DNA from: Moraxellaceae bacterium AER2_44_116
Lineage (GTDB): Bacteria; Pseudomonadota; Gammaproteobacteria; Pseudomonadales; Moraxellaceae
Assembly (NCBI GenBank): GCA_006546595.1
Contig: VIAD01000005.1
Coordinates: 190,646 to 254,645 of the forward strand
Direction: 5' to 3'
DNA length: 64,000 bases
The notes below the pieces were generated by a model that was not told where the DNA came from, made no database searches, and saw only the letters and a program-made list of their open reading frames with translations. Below are positions 25,981 to 34,606 of the stretch, piece by piece (within the stretch, counting starts at the first letter, position 1; each line of letters starts with the position of its first letter). The position numbers and the translations under genes were made by a program.

Positions 25981-27717
25981 TTATGGCTTTAAGATAAAAT
26001 AAGCGGGTTTACCTGACTTCAAAGGCACTGTAGCTAATACCACTAACGGATTTGATGCATCACTAAATACCTGTTGTGGTAATGGTAATTGCAACTCCTC
26101 TTCTGACGTTATCATAGGTAAATACACTTTGGCTTCATCACGCCATGTCGTTGTATTGATTTTGAACACCTCTGCACTTCGCGCTTGTCCAAAGAGTAGA
26201 GACGAAAGCATTGAAGAGTATTGACCAAAATTGTAGTTGTATGTTGTGTTAATACCGTATGCCGCGTCCCCATTTAATACCAGCTTTGTTAAAGCAAGGT
26301 AAGAAAAAGATGGTGACCGATTAATATTATCACTAATCTCAATCGCGCCTAAAGATGTCAGCGTATTTGTATCATCTGCTAGTTTAAATATCGTATCGCA
26401 ACCCTTGAGCAAATTGTCTGACAACATAGACAAAGAACAATTATTTGTTAATGCTTTGCTTTTTTCAATTAAACCATCTTTATTTAAAAAGAACTTCATC
26501 AAGTTAGAATAATTGGTGTTGGCAAAAAAGGCTGTTGATGACATGCGCTGCAAACCTGACAACGATGAATAATAACTGTAATAGTCCATACTCTCGACCA
26601 CACCCACAATACCCGTATCAACATTAAGAGGATATAACCGACTATTAGAATCTGCAGGGGTCGTTTGTAAAATATAAGCCTGACTGTTATTTGTCATAAT
26701 AGCCTCGCTGACAGTATTTCCTATCGTGATCGGCCAGCTATTCACCACTGTTTGATTGGTCAAATTAATGGTGGACAACTTATTTTTTTGCACAACTAAT
26801 GCCTTTGTGCCATCAGGACTCAGCGCGAATGATTTGATTAAGCTTGGCAGTTGGATACTCTTAACTGTGCCATCATCCAAGTTTTTGATTTTGAATGTAT
26901 CATCACCCGATATACTGGCTAACTTATGCGTGCCTGTAATAAATGCAGCCTGTGTCACCGTGTAATCAAGCGGGGTAGCTTGTAAGTTTGAGGCTCTTAC
27001 GTTCACCACTGCCGCAGCTAATACTTGCCCTGTTTTTGTCGTAGTCTCTACGCTGAGCGTGTAGTCTCCAACTTGATCTGGAGTAAACGCAACAACTGCA
27101 GTATTGGCATTGGCGGTAACAGGTTTGCTACCTGTTGGCGACTTCACAACCTTCCACTGATAAACAAGTTCGGTATCACTTACGCCAACTAATTTGCCGT
27201 CTATATTTAACGCCGTCGCTGGACGTGCATTAAATAACCGTTTTCTGACATCATCCGCAAAAACAATAGGATTATTACAGCTCTGCCCGTTAGGCTCATC
27301 ACCTGCTTTAATGGCTGATACGTCTGGTGTCGTCACTACCGTTTGTTTTGAGCTATCAGACACCACCAACCGAAACACATAAGTACCTGTTTTATCAGCT
27401 AATACAGAGACTTGCTGACTTGTTACATTGTCAAATAATGTTTGCAGTTTACTTCCTACAGGAGACTCTACTACCTTCCATTTATAGGTTAATGGCTTAC
27501 CCTCTGGGTCGTACATACCTTTGGCATCTAAGGAAATAACGCCATTGCAGTTCGCACTAACGTTGTAATTACCCCACGGAGCTTCATCAATCACATTGTT
27601 CGTGGTGTTTGTGGTTGTTTCATCACCACAACCCGACAATCCTAATCCCATAATAGATGCCATCATCAGCGTTCTTACGCCATGAAATACCAACGTTGAC
27701 TTTATCACTACTGACAT
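25981..27717 (-). CDS. Lipoprotein with two PKD-like domains and a propeller-like region
   Basis: A 578-residue exported lipoprotein with the lipobox L-S-G-C at Cys30. Two PKD-like beta-sandwich domains follow: the first around residues 50-140 (S-L-D-A-K-G-M-Y-D-P-E-G, Y-K-W-K-V, T-Y-V-F-R-L-V-V-S-D), the second around 150-245 (V-Y-Q-W-K-V, D-Y-T-L-S-V). They share the phrase V-x-S-P-x-G-S-K. From about 260 the protein looks like a beta-propeller with repeats of the form A-L-S-P-D-G-T-K-A-L-V-V and I-N-L-T-N-Q-T-V. Such proteins sit on the cell surface or outer membrane. I cannot assign a function. It is a monocistronic unit with the convergent terminator at its 3' end. Confidence 0.78.
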   Translation of the reverse strand: MSVVIKSTLVFHGVRTLMMASIMGLGLSGCGDETTTNTTNNVIDEAPWGNYNVSANCNGVISLDAKGMYDPEGKPLTYKWKVVESPVGSKLQTLFDNVTSQQVSVLADKTGTYVFRLVVSDSSKQTVVTTPDVSAIKAGDEPNGQSCNNPIVFADDVRKRLFNARPATALNIDGKLVGVSDTELVYQWKVVKSPTGSKPVTANANTAVVAFTPDQVGDYTLSVETTTKTGQVLAAAVVNVRASNLQATPLDYTVTQAAFITGTHKLASISGDDTFKIKNLDDGTVKSIQLPSLIKSFALSPDGTKALVVQKNKLSTINLTNQTVVNSWPITIGNTVSEAIMTNNSQAYILQTTPADSNSRLYPLNVDTGIVGVVESMDYYSYYSSLSGLQRMSSTAFFANTNYSNLMKFFLNKDGLIEKSKALTNNCSLSMLSDNLLKGCDTIFKLADDTNTLTSLGAIEISDNINRSPSFSYLALTKLVLNGDAAYGINTTYNYNFGQYSSMLSSLLFGQARSAEVFKINTTTWRDEAKVYLPMITSEEELQLPLPQQVFSDASNPLVVLATVPLKSGKPAYFILKP

Positions 27718-27810
27718 ACTGCTCTACTCCATAAAATTGCATATCTGCGACTACAGCCATTACTCATATTCAGAAAAGTAATGTGCAAATATTGTATCAT
27801 TAATTATGTT

Positions 27811-27850
27811 AGGACTTACGCCGCACAGAAGGATTGTTAAACAATGCGTA
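27811..27850. repeat. Family A solo end (A5), probably a remnant
   Basis: AGGACTTACGC (27811-27821) is identical to the terminal repeat of the complete copies, but the expected partner is missing. ATGCGTA at about 27844-27850 could be a degenerate right end, which would make this a strongly shortened element. It lies in the divergent region between the PKD lipoprotein and rsmE. The rest of that 238-base gap shows nothing I can name. Confidence 0.5.
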
Positions 27851-27955
27851 TAGTTATAGAGGATTAAACGATGAACTCTTTTTTGCCGTTTTTTAGATAT
27901 TGAACTCGTTTTAAGCTTAAAATCACCACTTTTCATCCCCAGCGAAAGTAATTCC

Positions 27956-28681
27956 ATGACTCGACTCTACACCCCCTGCCCTCTATCCCTAAACACCGAA
28001 ATCGAATTACCCGAAGAAGCGGCTCATCACTTCATCAAAGTGTTACGCGCCCGCGTGGGCGAAGAAGTTTGTTTGTTTAATGGTGAAGGTGGCGAATATC
28101 ATGGTGTGTTGAGTCGAGCTGATAAACGCAACGCCTATGTCACCCTCAATCAGTTTATCGCCAACGATAAAACATCACCCCTCAAGGTACATTTAGGCCA
28201 AGTATTATCGCGTGGCGAACGCATGGATTTTGCTATTCAAAAAGCCACAGAGTTGGGCGTGACTGAAATCACGCCTCTGTTTAGCGAACGCTGCGAAGTA
28301 CGTTTAGGCGGTGATGACCGTCAAGACAAAAAACTGGCGCATTGGCAACGCGTCGCCATTAGTGCTTGTGAGCAATGTGGCTTAAATCGAGTGCCTGTTA
28401 TTCACCCGCCACAAAGTTTAGAAACATGGACACAAAACGCCACTGCCGAGTTGCGTTTTGTTTTAGCCCCGAGTTTAGAAGGCTTTCCTAGTGCCACACA
28501 AAAACCGCAAAGTGTTGCAGTATTAATTGGCTCAGAAGGGGGTTTAACGGAGCGCGAGATTAATCACGCGCAACAACAAGGCTTTTTATCGTGGTGTTTA
28601 GGTCAACGGGTATTGCGTACTGAGACAGCACCAATTGCCGTATTAAGCGTTTTGCATTGGTTGTGGGGCGACTTTCAATAA
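27956..28681 (+). CDS. rsmE: 16S rRNA (uracil-1498-N3)-methyltransferase
   Basis: RsmE methylates N3 of U1498 in helix 44 of 16S rRNA using SAM and acts on the assembled 30S subunit. The 241 residues include the N-terminal PUA-like domain (A-A-H-H-F-I-K-V-L-R-A near 23-33) and the C-terminal SPOUT knot with V-L-I-G-S-E-G-G-L-T-E-R-E near 190-202 and L-G-x-R-V-L-R-T-E-T-A near 212-222. It starts at the ATG at 27956, with GCGAAAG upstream as a weak ribosome site. It is a single-gene unit converging on serB. Confidence 0.96.
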   Translation: MTRLYTPCPLSLNTEIELPEEAAHHFIKVLRARVGEEVCLFNGEGGEYHGVLSRADKRNAYVTLNQFIANDKTSPLKVHLGQVLSRGERMDFAIQKATELGVTEITPLFSERCEVRLGGDDRQDKKLAHWQRVAISACEQCGLNRVPVIHPPQSLETWTQNATAELRFVLAPSLEGFPSATQKPQSVAVLIGSEGGLTEREINHAQQQGFLSWCLGQRVLRTETAPIAVLSVLHWLWGDFQ

Positions 28682-28696
28682 ACAACTTAAGAACAA

Positions 28697-28716
28697 GGGC
28701 GGCTCACGAACCGCCC
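28697..28716. repeat. Hairpin between convergent rsmE and serB
   Basis: GGGCGG (28697-28702), an 8-base loop, CCGCCC (28711-28716). The sequence AGGGCGGCTCACGAACCGCC resembles the GGGGCGGTT...AACCGCC core of family B copy B3 but lacks the full GTAGGGG ends. There is no U-run. It probably marks the 3' ends of both genes. Confidence 0.65.
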
Positions 28717-28728
28717 CCTCTGTTCACA

Positions 28729-29952
28729 TTATCGCCCCAACTCTAAATCGCGATCTCTCACCCCTAACAAATACAAAATACCATCTAAACCTAAAGTAGA
28801 AATGGCTTGGCGCGCATTTTGGCGCACTAAGGGTTTAGCTCTAAAAGCGATGCCTAAACCCGCAATGGATAACATCGGCAAGTCATTTGCACCATCACCG
28901 ACCGCAATCACTTGTTCTAAGCGCACACCTTCTTTGAGCGCAATTTCCCGAAGCAATTCGGCTTTACGCAGACCATCAACCACTTGCCCAACAACACGCC
29001 CCGTCACTTGACCATCAACAATCTCTAAGTCGTTGGCATAGACATAATCAATACCGAGCTTATGTTGGAGATATTGGCCAAAATAGGTAAATCCACCCGA
29101 TAGAATTGCTGTTTTATAGCCTAGTGCTTTTAAGGTTTTTACCAGATTTTCCGCACCTTCACTCAGTTTCAAACTTGAGGCAATATCGGCTAAAACGCTG
29201 GCATTTAAACCTTTTAATAATGCCACACGGGCTTCAAAACTTTGTTTGAAATCTAACTCACCTAACATCGCACGTTCAGTAATCGCTGAGACTTGCTCAC
29301 CAACACCTGCGGCTTTGGCTAATTCATCAATGACTTCATGCTCAATCAGTGTCGAGTCCATATCAAAACAGACGACACGACGATTACGGCGATAGGCATC
29401 ATCACGCTGAAAAGCAATATCCATATTGAGTTCATTCGCTAAACGTAAAAACTCGGCACGCATACTATTAATATTGGCAGGCTCACCGCGCACCGAAAAC
29501 TCAACACACGCTTTACCTAAACCCGCGTTTTCATCTTCCAAAGGCACACGGCCAGATAGTCGATTTAAACCATCAATATTCAAACCATTGTCAGCAACAA
29601 TACGCGAGACAGCGGCTAATTGTTCGGCGGTAATTTTTCGCGCCAACAAGGTCACAATATAACGAGCCTTCCCTTGACCACTGACCCATGTGTGATAACT
29701 ATCAATACTAATGGGTGTAAAGCGAACTAATAAGCCAATATCGTGAGCGCGAAATAACACATCTTTCATCAACATCGCTGACTCTTGGGCAGAAGGTGAC
29801 TCGACCACCACACCTAACGATAATTGATCGTGGATGACCGCTTGACCGACATCTAAGATATTGACGGAATGCGCCGCCAATACCTGCATCAAACTGGCAC
29901 TCAATTGTGGGCGATCTGGCCCTGAAAATGACATTAAAATGATTTCGCGCAT
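28729..29952 (-). CDS. serB: Phosphoserine phosphatase with N-terminal ACT domains
   Basis: SerB removes phosphate from O-phospho-L-serine, the last step of serine synthesis. This 407-residue form has two ACT-like regulatory regions in the first 180 residues (S-F-S-G-P-D-R-P-Q-L near 8-17; Y-I-V-T-L-L-A near 78-84). A HAD phosphatase domain follows: motif I D-M-D-S-T-L near 197 with the nucleophile Asp, motif II S-G-G-F-T-Y, and motif IV G-D-G-A-N-D near 355. Such ACT-containing SerB is usual in Pseudomonas-like and other gammaproteobacteria. It is divergent from an AhpA/YtjB-like gene, an arrangement also seen in Escherichia and Pseudomonas. Confidence 0.96.
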   Translation of the reverse strand: MREIILMSFSGPDRPQLSASLMQVLAAHSVNILDVGQAVIHDQLSLGVVVESPSAQESAMLMKDVLFRAHDIGLLVRFTPISIDSYHTWVSGQGKARYIVTLLARKITAEQLAAVSRIVADNGLNIDGLNRLSGRVPLEDENAGLGKACVEFSVRGEPANINSMRAEFLRLANELNMDIAFQRDDAYRRNRRVVCFDMDSTLIEHEVIDELAKAAGVGEQVSAITERAMLGELDFKQSFEARVALLKGLNASVLADIASSLKLSEGAENLVKTLKALGYKTAILSGGFTYFGQYLQHKLGIDYVYANDLEIVDGQVTGRVVGQVVDGLRKAELLREIALKEGVRLEQVIAVGDGANDLPMLSIAGLGIAFRAKPLVRQNARQAISTLGLDGILYLLGVRDRDLELGR

Positions 29953-30121
29953 AAACTCTAAAACAATTAGGTGAAAATAAATTGCATGATAGGCGATTGC
30001 CTAACAATCAGCTATGCCCAATGACCAAGCTTAATGATTATAATGGCCTTTTGACGCTTACGCTGATAATTTGCATAAGCCCTATTTTACACGTTATCGC
30101 TCAGTCGGTGAGGAATACAAC

Positions 30122-31282
30122 TTGAACCCAGTTCGTGGTCTGATTATGTTGTTTGTGGTGAGTTACCTCATTCATGCCACGCTGTTGGTCAATAGTGCCG
30201 ATAGCGAGTTGCGTAATGCTCAACAACAGGTGGGAAAGTTATTAACGGAGCAATTAGCCGCTAACTCGGCCACGTTGATGATGAATAAAGATACCGTCGG
30301 TTTAGGACTATTAGCCAATCGCTTTGGTCAAACACCTGCCATTTTAAGTTTACGACTGCTCAATAGCAGCCATGAAGTGATTGCCAGTGGCGGTGGTGCA
30401 CCAAGCCAACAAGGTAATGTATTTAAAGCTGATATTGTCTTAGAAAAACAAACCTTGGGGCAGGCAGAAATCGTTTTAGCATCACGGGCGCGTGGTGATA
30501 TTATTCGTGATAGTGTGCTGAATTTACTCATCTCACTGATCATTCATGTTTTTTTAGTGACATGGATTGGCTGGCCACAACTCTATAAAAATATTCGCAT
30601 TCCTATTTTACAGCCTTTACCGTCTGAGGCAAAACCTGTCACGCCTGAACCTGTGACCACGCCAGAAGTAGAGCCTGAACCCGTCAAAGCTGCCGCCAGC
30701 GTTTTTCTACAATTTGCTTTTGATGACCGTAAAAACTTAATGCAAAAAGTCAACATGAGCACCGCAGACCAATTTTTATTGATTGTCGATAAATTATTAA
30801 AACGGGCAACACGCTTGTATATGGGGAAAGTCACTGTCAATTTGACGGCTGAAGGTGCAGTGGTACGTTTTGATGGTGATACTGCTCAGGATTGTATGAA
30901 TCGTGCCTTAGTCTGTGGCCGATTATTATTAAAACTCACCGACACCGCGTATCAGCAACGTCGTACGGCTAAACAATTTGCCTTACGGATGAAAGCGGCT
31001 GGTTTAGAATTGGGTGAACTAGATGACAACGCTGCACTAAACCAAGTGCAACGATTGGCACAAATCGCCACGGTTAATCAGTTAATGATTACCGCCAGTG
31101 ACACAGTGATCAGTGACTTACAAAGCAAACATCAATTAAAAACTTTTGAAGCAGAAGAAGGCTCTGCCAACGCTAAAATTCAAGCTCAGATTATTGAAAC
31201 CTTAGCAGCTACTATTGAAGATGAATTAACGGTTTTGGAAAAACGCATTTTAGAGCGGAGAAAACCGACCGAAGCCGTTTAA
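30122..31282 (+). CDS. AhpA/YtjB (Smp)-like membrane protein
   Basis: A 386-residue inner-membrane protein placed, as in related bacteria, divergently to serB. Two membrane helices (about residues 6-24 and 138-158) enclose a periplasmic domain of roughly 110 residues, the layout of the YtjB/Smp and AhpA group, although those are often shorter. A proline/glutamate-rich stretch follows near 175-205. A cytoplasmic helical domain of about 180 residues follows that; I do not recognise it. No ATG is available: I chose TTG at 30122 because GAGG at 30110-30113 is well placed, while TTG at 30071 has no ribosome site. A TATAAT at 30039-30044 may be its -10 box. The family name rests partly on gene order. 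Confidence 0.65.
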   Translation: MNPVRGLIMLFVVSYLIHATLLVNSADSELRNAQQQVGKLLTEQLAANSATLMMNKDTVGLGLLANRFGQTPAILSLRLLNSSHEVIASGGGAPSQQGNVFKADIVLEKQTLGQAEIVLASRARGDIIRDSVLNLLISLIIHVFLVTWIGWPQLYKNIRIPILQPLPSEAKPVTPEPVTTPEVEPEPVKAAASVFLQFAFDDRKNLMQKVNMSTADQFLLIVDKLLKRATRLYMGKVTVNLTAEGAVVRFDGDTAQDCMNRALVCGRLLLKLTDTAYQQRRTAKQFALRMKAAGLELGELDDNAALNQVQRLAQIATVNQLMITASDTVISDLQSKHQLKTFEAEEGSANAKIQAQIIETLAATIEDELTVLEKRILERRKPTEAV

Positions 31283-31288
31283 TTGATT

Positions 31289-31357
31289 GTAGGGGCGGTT
31301 TTAACCGCCGTATTTACGGGATTTACGCCATTTACGGGCGAATAAATTCGCCCCTAC
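31289..31357. repeat. Inverted repeat, family B, copy B3
   Basis: GTAGGGGCG (31289-31297) pairs with CGCCCCTAC (31349-31357). Inside are a GGCGGTTTTAACCGCC hairpin and, at the right end, the same GGGCGAATAAATTCGCCC palindrome seen in B1 and B2. It fills the gap between two convergent genes, starting seven bases after one stop codon and ending just before the parC stop. Confidence 0.85.
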
Positions 31358-31360
31358 AGG

Positions 31361-33589
31361 TTATTTTTCTACGGTCACCGATTCAACGCGCTGAAAGCCG
31401 CGTGGTAGTTTTGCGCCACGCTTGCCCCTCTCACCGCGATAATGTTCAACATCCGACCACTTCAGTGTCAAATGACGATTACTGGTATTAATCACAATTT
31501 TATCACCCGCCTTACAAATCACGAGCGACTTGAGGCTTTCGGTGGCATCTAAACTAATCAGTTTATTACCTTTGCCTTTGCTCAATTTAGGCAAGTCTTT
31601 GACGGGGAACACTAATAACCGCCCTTCACTACTAACAATGACCAAAAAGTCTTTTTCAATGTCATCAACAAACAACGGCGTTAAAATCGTTGCGCCTTCA
31701 GGCATTGTCACTAAGGCTTTACCGTTTTTATTGCCTGCGTCTAAATCCCCTAAGGTGGTGACAAAACCATAACTGGCATCCGTGGCTAGAATGACATGTT
31801 GTTGCGGCTCGCCCATGACTAAGGACTTGAATGATGCGCCTGAAGGGGGATTCAGTTTTGTCGTTAATGGTTCGCCTTGCCCACGCGCCGACGGTAAGGT
31901 ATTGGCCAATAACGAATAACTACGGCCTGCGCTGTCTAAGAAGTACACCTGCTGATTACTTTTACCTTGTGCTGACATTAAAAATTGATCGCTACCTTTA
32001 AAGTTTAAGCTTTCAATGGCAACGTCATGGCCTTTGGCAGCGCGTACCCAACCCATCGCGGACAAAATCACGGTGACAGGTTCAGCAGGTGTCATATCAG
32101 ATTCTTTCAGGGCTTGGGCTTCACCACGCACCACTAAGGGCGAACGACGATCATCGCCGTATTTATCCATATCCGCTTTCAGTTCTTTAATAATCAGCTT
32201 GTCCATCAACGCAGGTGAGGCTAATAAACCTTGTAAGTGGTCACGCTCTTTGGCTAATTCATCTTGCTCACGACGAATTTCCATTTCTTCCAATTTCGCC
32301 AAATGACGCAATTTTAAATCGAGAATGGACTCGGCCTGTAAATCACTGAGGCCAAAACGCTTCATCAATTCGACTTTGGGATAATCTTCATAACGAATAA
32401 TACGAATCACTTCGTCAATGTTTAGATAAGCAATCAATAAGCCATCTAAAATATGAAGCCGCGCTAAAACCTTATCTAAACGATGCTGTAACCGACGACG
32501 AACAGTCGCTTGGCGGAACACCAACCATTCGCTCAAAATCATTTTCAGATTTTTGACCTGTGGCCGTCCATTGAGACCAATGACGTTCATGTTGACACGA
32601 TAACTGTATTCTAAATCCGTCGTCGCAAATAAATGATTCATTAATTGCCCGACATCCACTCGATTCGAGCGCGGTGTAATCACCAAACGGGTCGGATTTT
32701 CATGGTCAGACTCATCACGCAAATCGGCAATTAATGGCAGTTTTTTCGCGTTCATTTGCTCGGCGATTTGGGTCAGTACTTTTGCGCCCGATACTTGATG
32801 TGGCAAGGCAGTGACAACAATATCACCCTCTTCCATTTCATAGACTGCGCGCATTTTTAACGAGCCACGGCCTGTCGTATAGATGGCCATTAAATCGCTT
32901 TTGGGCGTGATAATTTCGGCACTGGTAGGAAAGTCAGGCGCAGGAATATAAGCAACTAAATCCTCAAGCGTCATCGTCGGTTTTTTTAATAAGGCAATAC
33001 AAGCACTGGTGACTTCACGCAAGTTATGTGGCGGAATATCGGTGGCCATACCGACCGCAATACCTGTCGTACCATTGAGCAACAAATTGGGCAAACGGGC
33101 AGGCAATAACGAGGGTTCATCCATTGTGCCATCGAAGTTGGGAGTCCAATCAACCGTGCCTTGGCTAATTTCACCCAATAAGACATCGGCATAGGCAGAT
33201 AATTTGGATTCAGTGTAACGCATCGCGGCAAATGATTTGGGATCATCGGGTGAACCCCAGTTACCTTGACCATCGACTAAGGTATAACGATAACTAAACG
33301 GCTGCGCCATTAACACCATCGCTTCGTAACACGCCGAATCGCCATGAGGGTGATATTTACCCAACACATCACCGACGGTACGCGCCGATTTTTTGTGTTT
33401 GGCATTATTTTTTAAGCCCAACTCACTCATGGCATAGACAATGCGCCGTTGCACGGGTTTTAGGCCATCACCAATATGCGGTAAGGCACGGTCTAAAATC
33501 ACGTACATGGAGTAATTAAGATAAGCTTGTTCGGTAAAATCCGCTAAAGAACGGCTTTCTGTAAAGTCTGTGACTAGCGTGGCCGTCAT
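31361..33589 (-). CDS. parC: DNA topoisomerase IV subunit A
   Basis: ParC is the breakage-reunion subunit of topoisomerase IV, which separates daughter chromosomes together with ParE. The 742 residues are normal. The N-terminal winged-helix domain holds G-D-G-L-K-P-V-Q-R-R-I near 40-50 and the catalytic tyrosine in A-M-R-Y-T-E near 122. Near residue 80 lies the quinolone-resistance region, H-P-H-G-D-S-A-C-Y-E-A, where Ser (position about 82) is the sensitive-type residue at the usual E. coli Ser80 site. The C-terminal beta-propeller has typical blades. ParC rather than GyrA is indicated by length and a less regular C-terminus lacking a clear GyrA box. parE is not in the window. Confidence 0.95.
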   Translation of the reverse strand: MTATLVTDFTESRSLADFTEQAYLNYSMYVILDRALPHIGDGLKPVQRRIVYAMSELGLKNNAKHKKSARTVGDVLGKYHPHGDSACYEAMVLMAQPFSYRYTLVDGQGNWGSPDDPKSFAAMRYTESKLSAYADVLLGEISQGTVDWTPNFDGTMDEPSLLPARLPNLLLNGTTGIAVGMATDIPPHNLREVTSACIALLKKPTMTLEDLVAYIPAPDFPTSAEIITPKSDLMAIYTTGRGSLKMRAVYEMEEGDIVVTALPHQVSGAKVLTQIAEQMNAKKLPLIADLRDESDHENPTRLVITPRSNRVDVGQLMNHLFATTDLEYSYRVNMNVIGLNGRPQVKNLKMILSEWLVFRQATVRRRLQHRLDKVLARLHILDGLLIAYLNIDEVIRIIRYEDYPKVELMKRFGLSDLQAESILDLKLRHLAKLEEMEIRREQDELAKERDHLQGLLASPALMDKLIIKELKADMDKYGDDRRSPLVVRGEAQALKESDMTPAEPVTVILSAMGWVRAAKGHDVAIESLNFKGSDQFLMSAQGKSNQQVYFLDSAGRSYSLLANTLPSARGQGEPLTTKLNPPSGASFKSLVMGEPQQHVILATDASYGFVTTLGDLDAGNKNGKALVTMPEGATILTPLFVDDIEKDFLVIVSSEGRLLVFPVKDLPKLSKGKGNKLISLDATESLKSLVICKAGDKIVINTSNRHLTLKWSDVEHYRGERGKRGAKLPRGFQRVESVTVEK

Positions 33590-33753
33590 GATTGTCCTAG
33601 CAATGTCGAAAGATAAGATAAATAGGATTCAGCGTAAATGACGCGTAATGTTGCCTGCGTAAATCATAAAATAGCCTTAGCGCGGCGTATAGTCTCATGT
33701 TAACTGAAATGACGAGTTGTGACGCACTAAATCAAAGCCACAACCTCTTGTGC

Positions 33754-34590
33754 CTACTTCTGCAACAACAACGCCCGATCATACAAGGCATTTTTTTTAT
33801 GCCCTGTTAACTCTGCTGCTAATTGAGCACTTTGTTTCACAGGTAAATATTTGAGTAATTTCAACAATAAGGCATCAACTTCTGCCTCAGCAGCTTGTCC
33901 TGAATTGACAGGTGCACCTTCAACCACCAAGACAATTTCACCACGTTGTTGATTTGAATCTTGCTCTACCCAAAGGCACAACTCCGCCAAGGTCTGCTGC
34001 TTAATAGTTTCAAAGGTTTTGGTAATCTCACGCGCCAAGACCACACGCCGTTCACCACCAAAAATCAACGACATATCTTGTACACACTCTAAAATACGAT
34101 GGGGCGCTTCATAAAAAATCAGCGTGCGTGTTTCGTGGGCTAAAGCCTGCAACTGCACTTGTCGAGCCGTCGTTTTGGCAGATAAAAAGCCCTCAAAGGT
34201 AAAACGATCACTTGGCAAACCTGCGGCAGATAACGCAGCAATCGCTGCACACGCTCCGGGAATAGGAATCACTTGAATATTGGCTTCATGAGCTGCCGCC
34301 ACTAAGCGATAACCGGGGTCACTAATGAGCGGCGTACCTGCGTCGGAAATCAAAGCCATGTTTTCGCCCGCGAGTATCTGACTGATTAAGCCTTGTACAC
34401 GCCCCGCTTCATTATGGTCATGTACCGCCACCAATGGCGTATTAATATCTAAATGTTGTAAAAGTCGTGCCGAATGTCGTGTATCCTCTGCCGCAATACG
34501 TGTTACCTGCGCCAAAATTTGGATAGCACGTCTGCTAATGTCATCTAGGTTGCCAATAGGGGTGGCAACCACATAAAGTACGCCCGTCAT
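33754..34590 (-). CDS. rsmI: 16S rRNA (cytidine-1402-2'-O)-methyltransferase
   Basis: RsmI methylates the 2'-OH of C1402 in the ribosomal decoding centre. The 278 residues show the tetrapyrrole-methylase-like fold: L-Y-V-V-A-T-P-I-G-N-L near residues 5-15, A-E-D-T-R-H near 34-39, S-D-A-G-T-P-L-I-S-D-P-G-Y near 82-94, and P-I-P-G-A-C-A near 107-113, followed by F-E-G-F-L and F-Y-E-A-P-H-R. The start codon overlaps the divergent lpoA leader region, so promoters of the two genes must be interleaved or lie within coding sequence. The rsmI/lpoA-yraN-dolP order is the conserved gammaproteobacterial cluster. Confidence 0.97.
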   Translation of the reverse strand: MTGVLYVVATPIGNLDDISRRAIQILAQVTRIAAEDTRHSARLLQHLDINTPLVAVHDHNEAGRVQGLISQILAGENMALISDAGTPLISDPGYRLVAAAHEANIQVIPIPGACAAIAALSAAGLPSDRFTFEGFLSAKTTARQVQLQALAHETRTLIFYEAPHRILECVQDMSLIFGGERRVVLAREITKTFETIKQQTLAELCLWVEQDSNQQRGEIVLVVEGAPVNSGQAAEAEVDALLLKLLKYLPVKQSAQLAAELTGHKKNALYDRALLLQK

Positions 34591-34606
34591 GTGTAGGAAC
34601 TCGGTT

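Noticed and set aside
27760..27957. A 65-codon leftward frame upstream of rsmE
   Set aside because: It spans the family A solo end and the rsmE leader and has no ribosome site or protein-like pattern.
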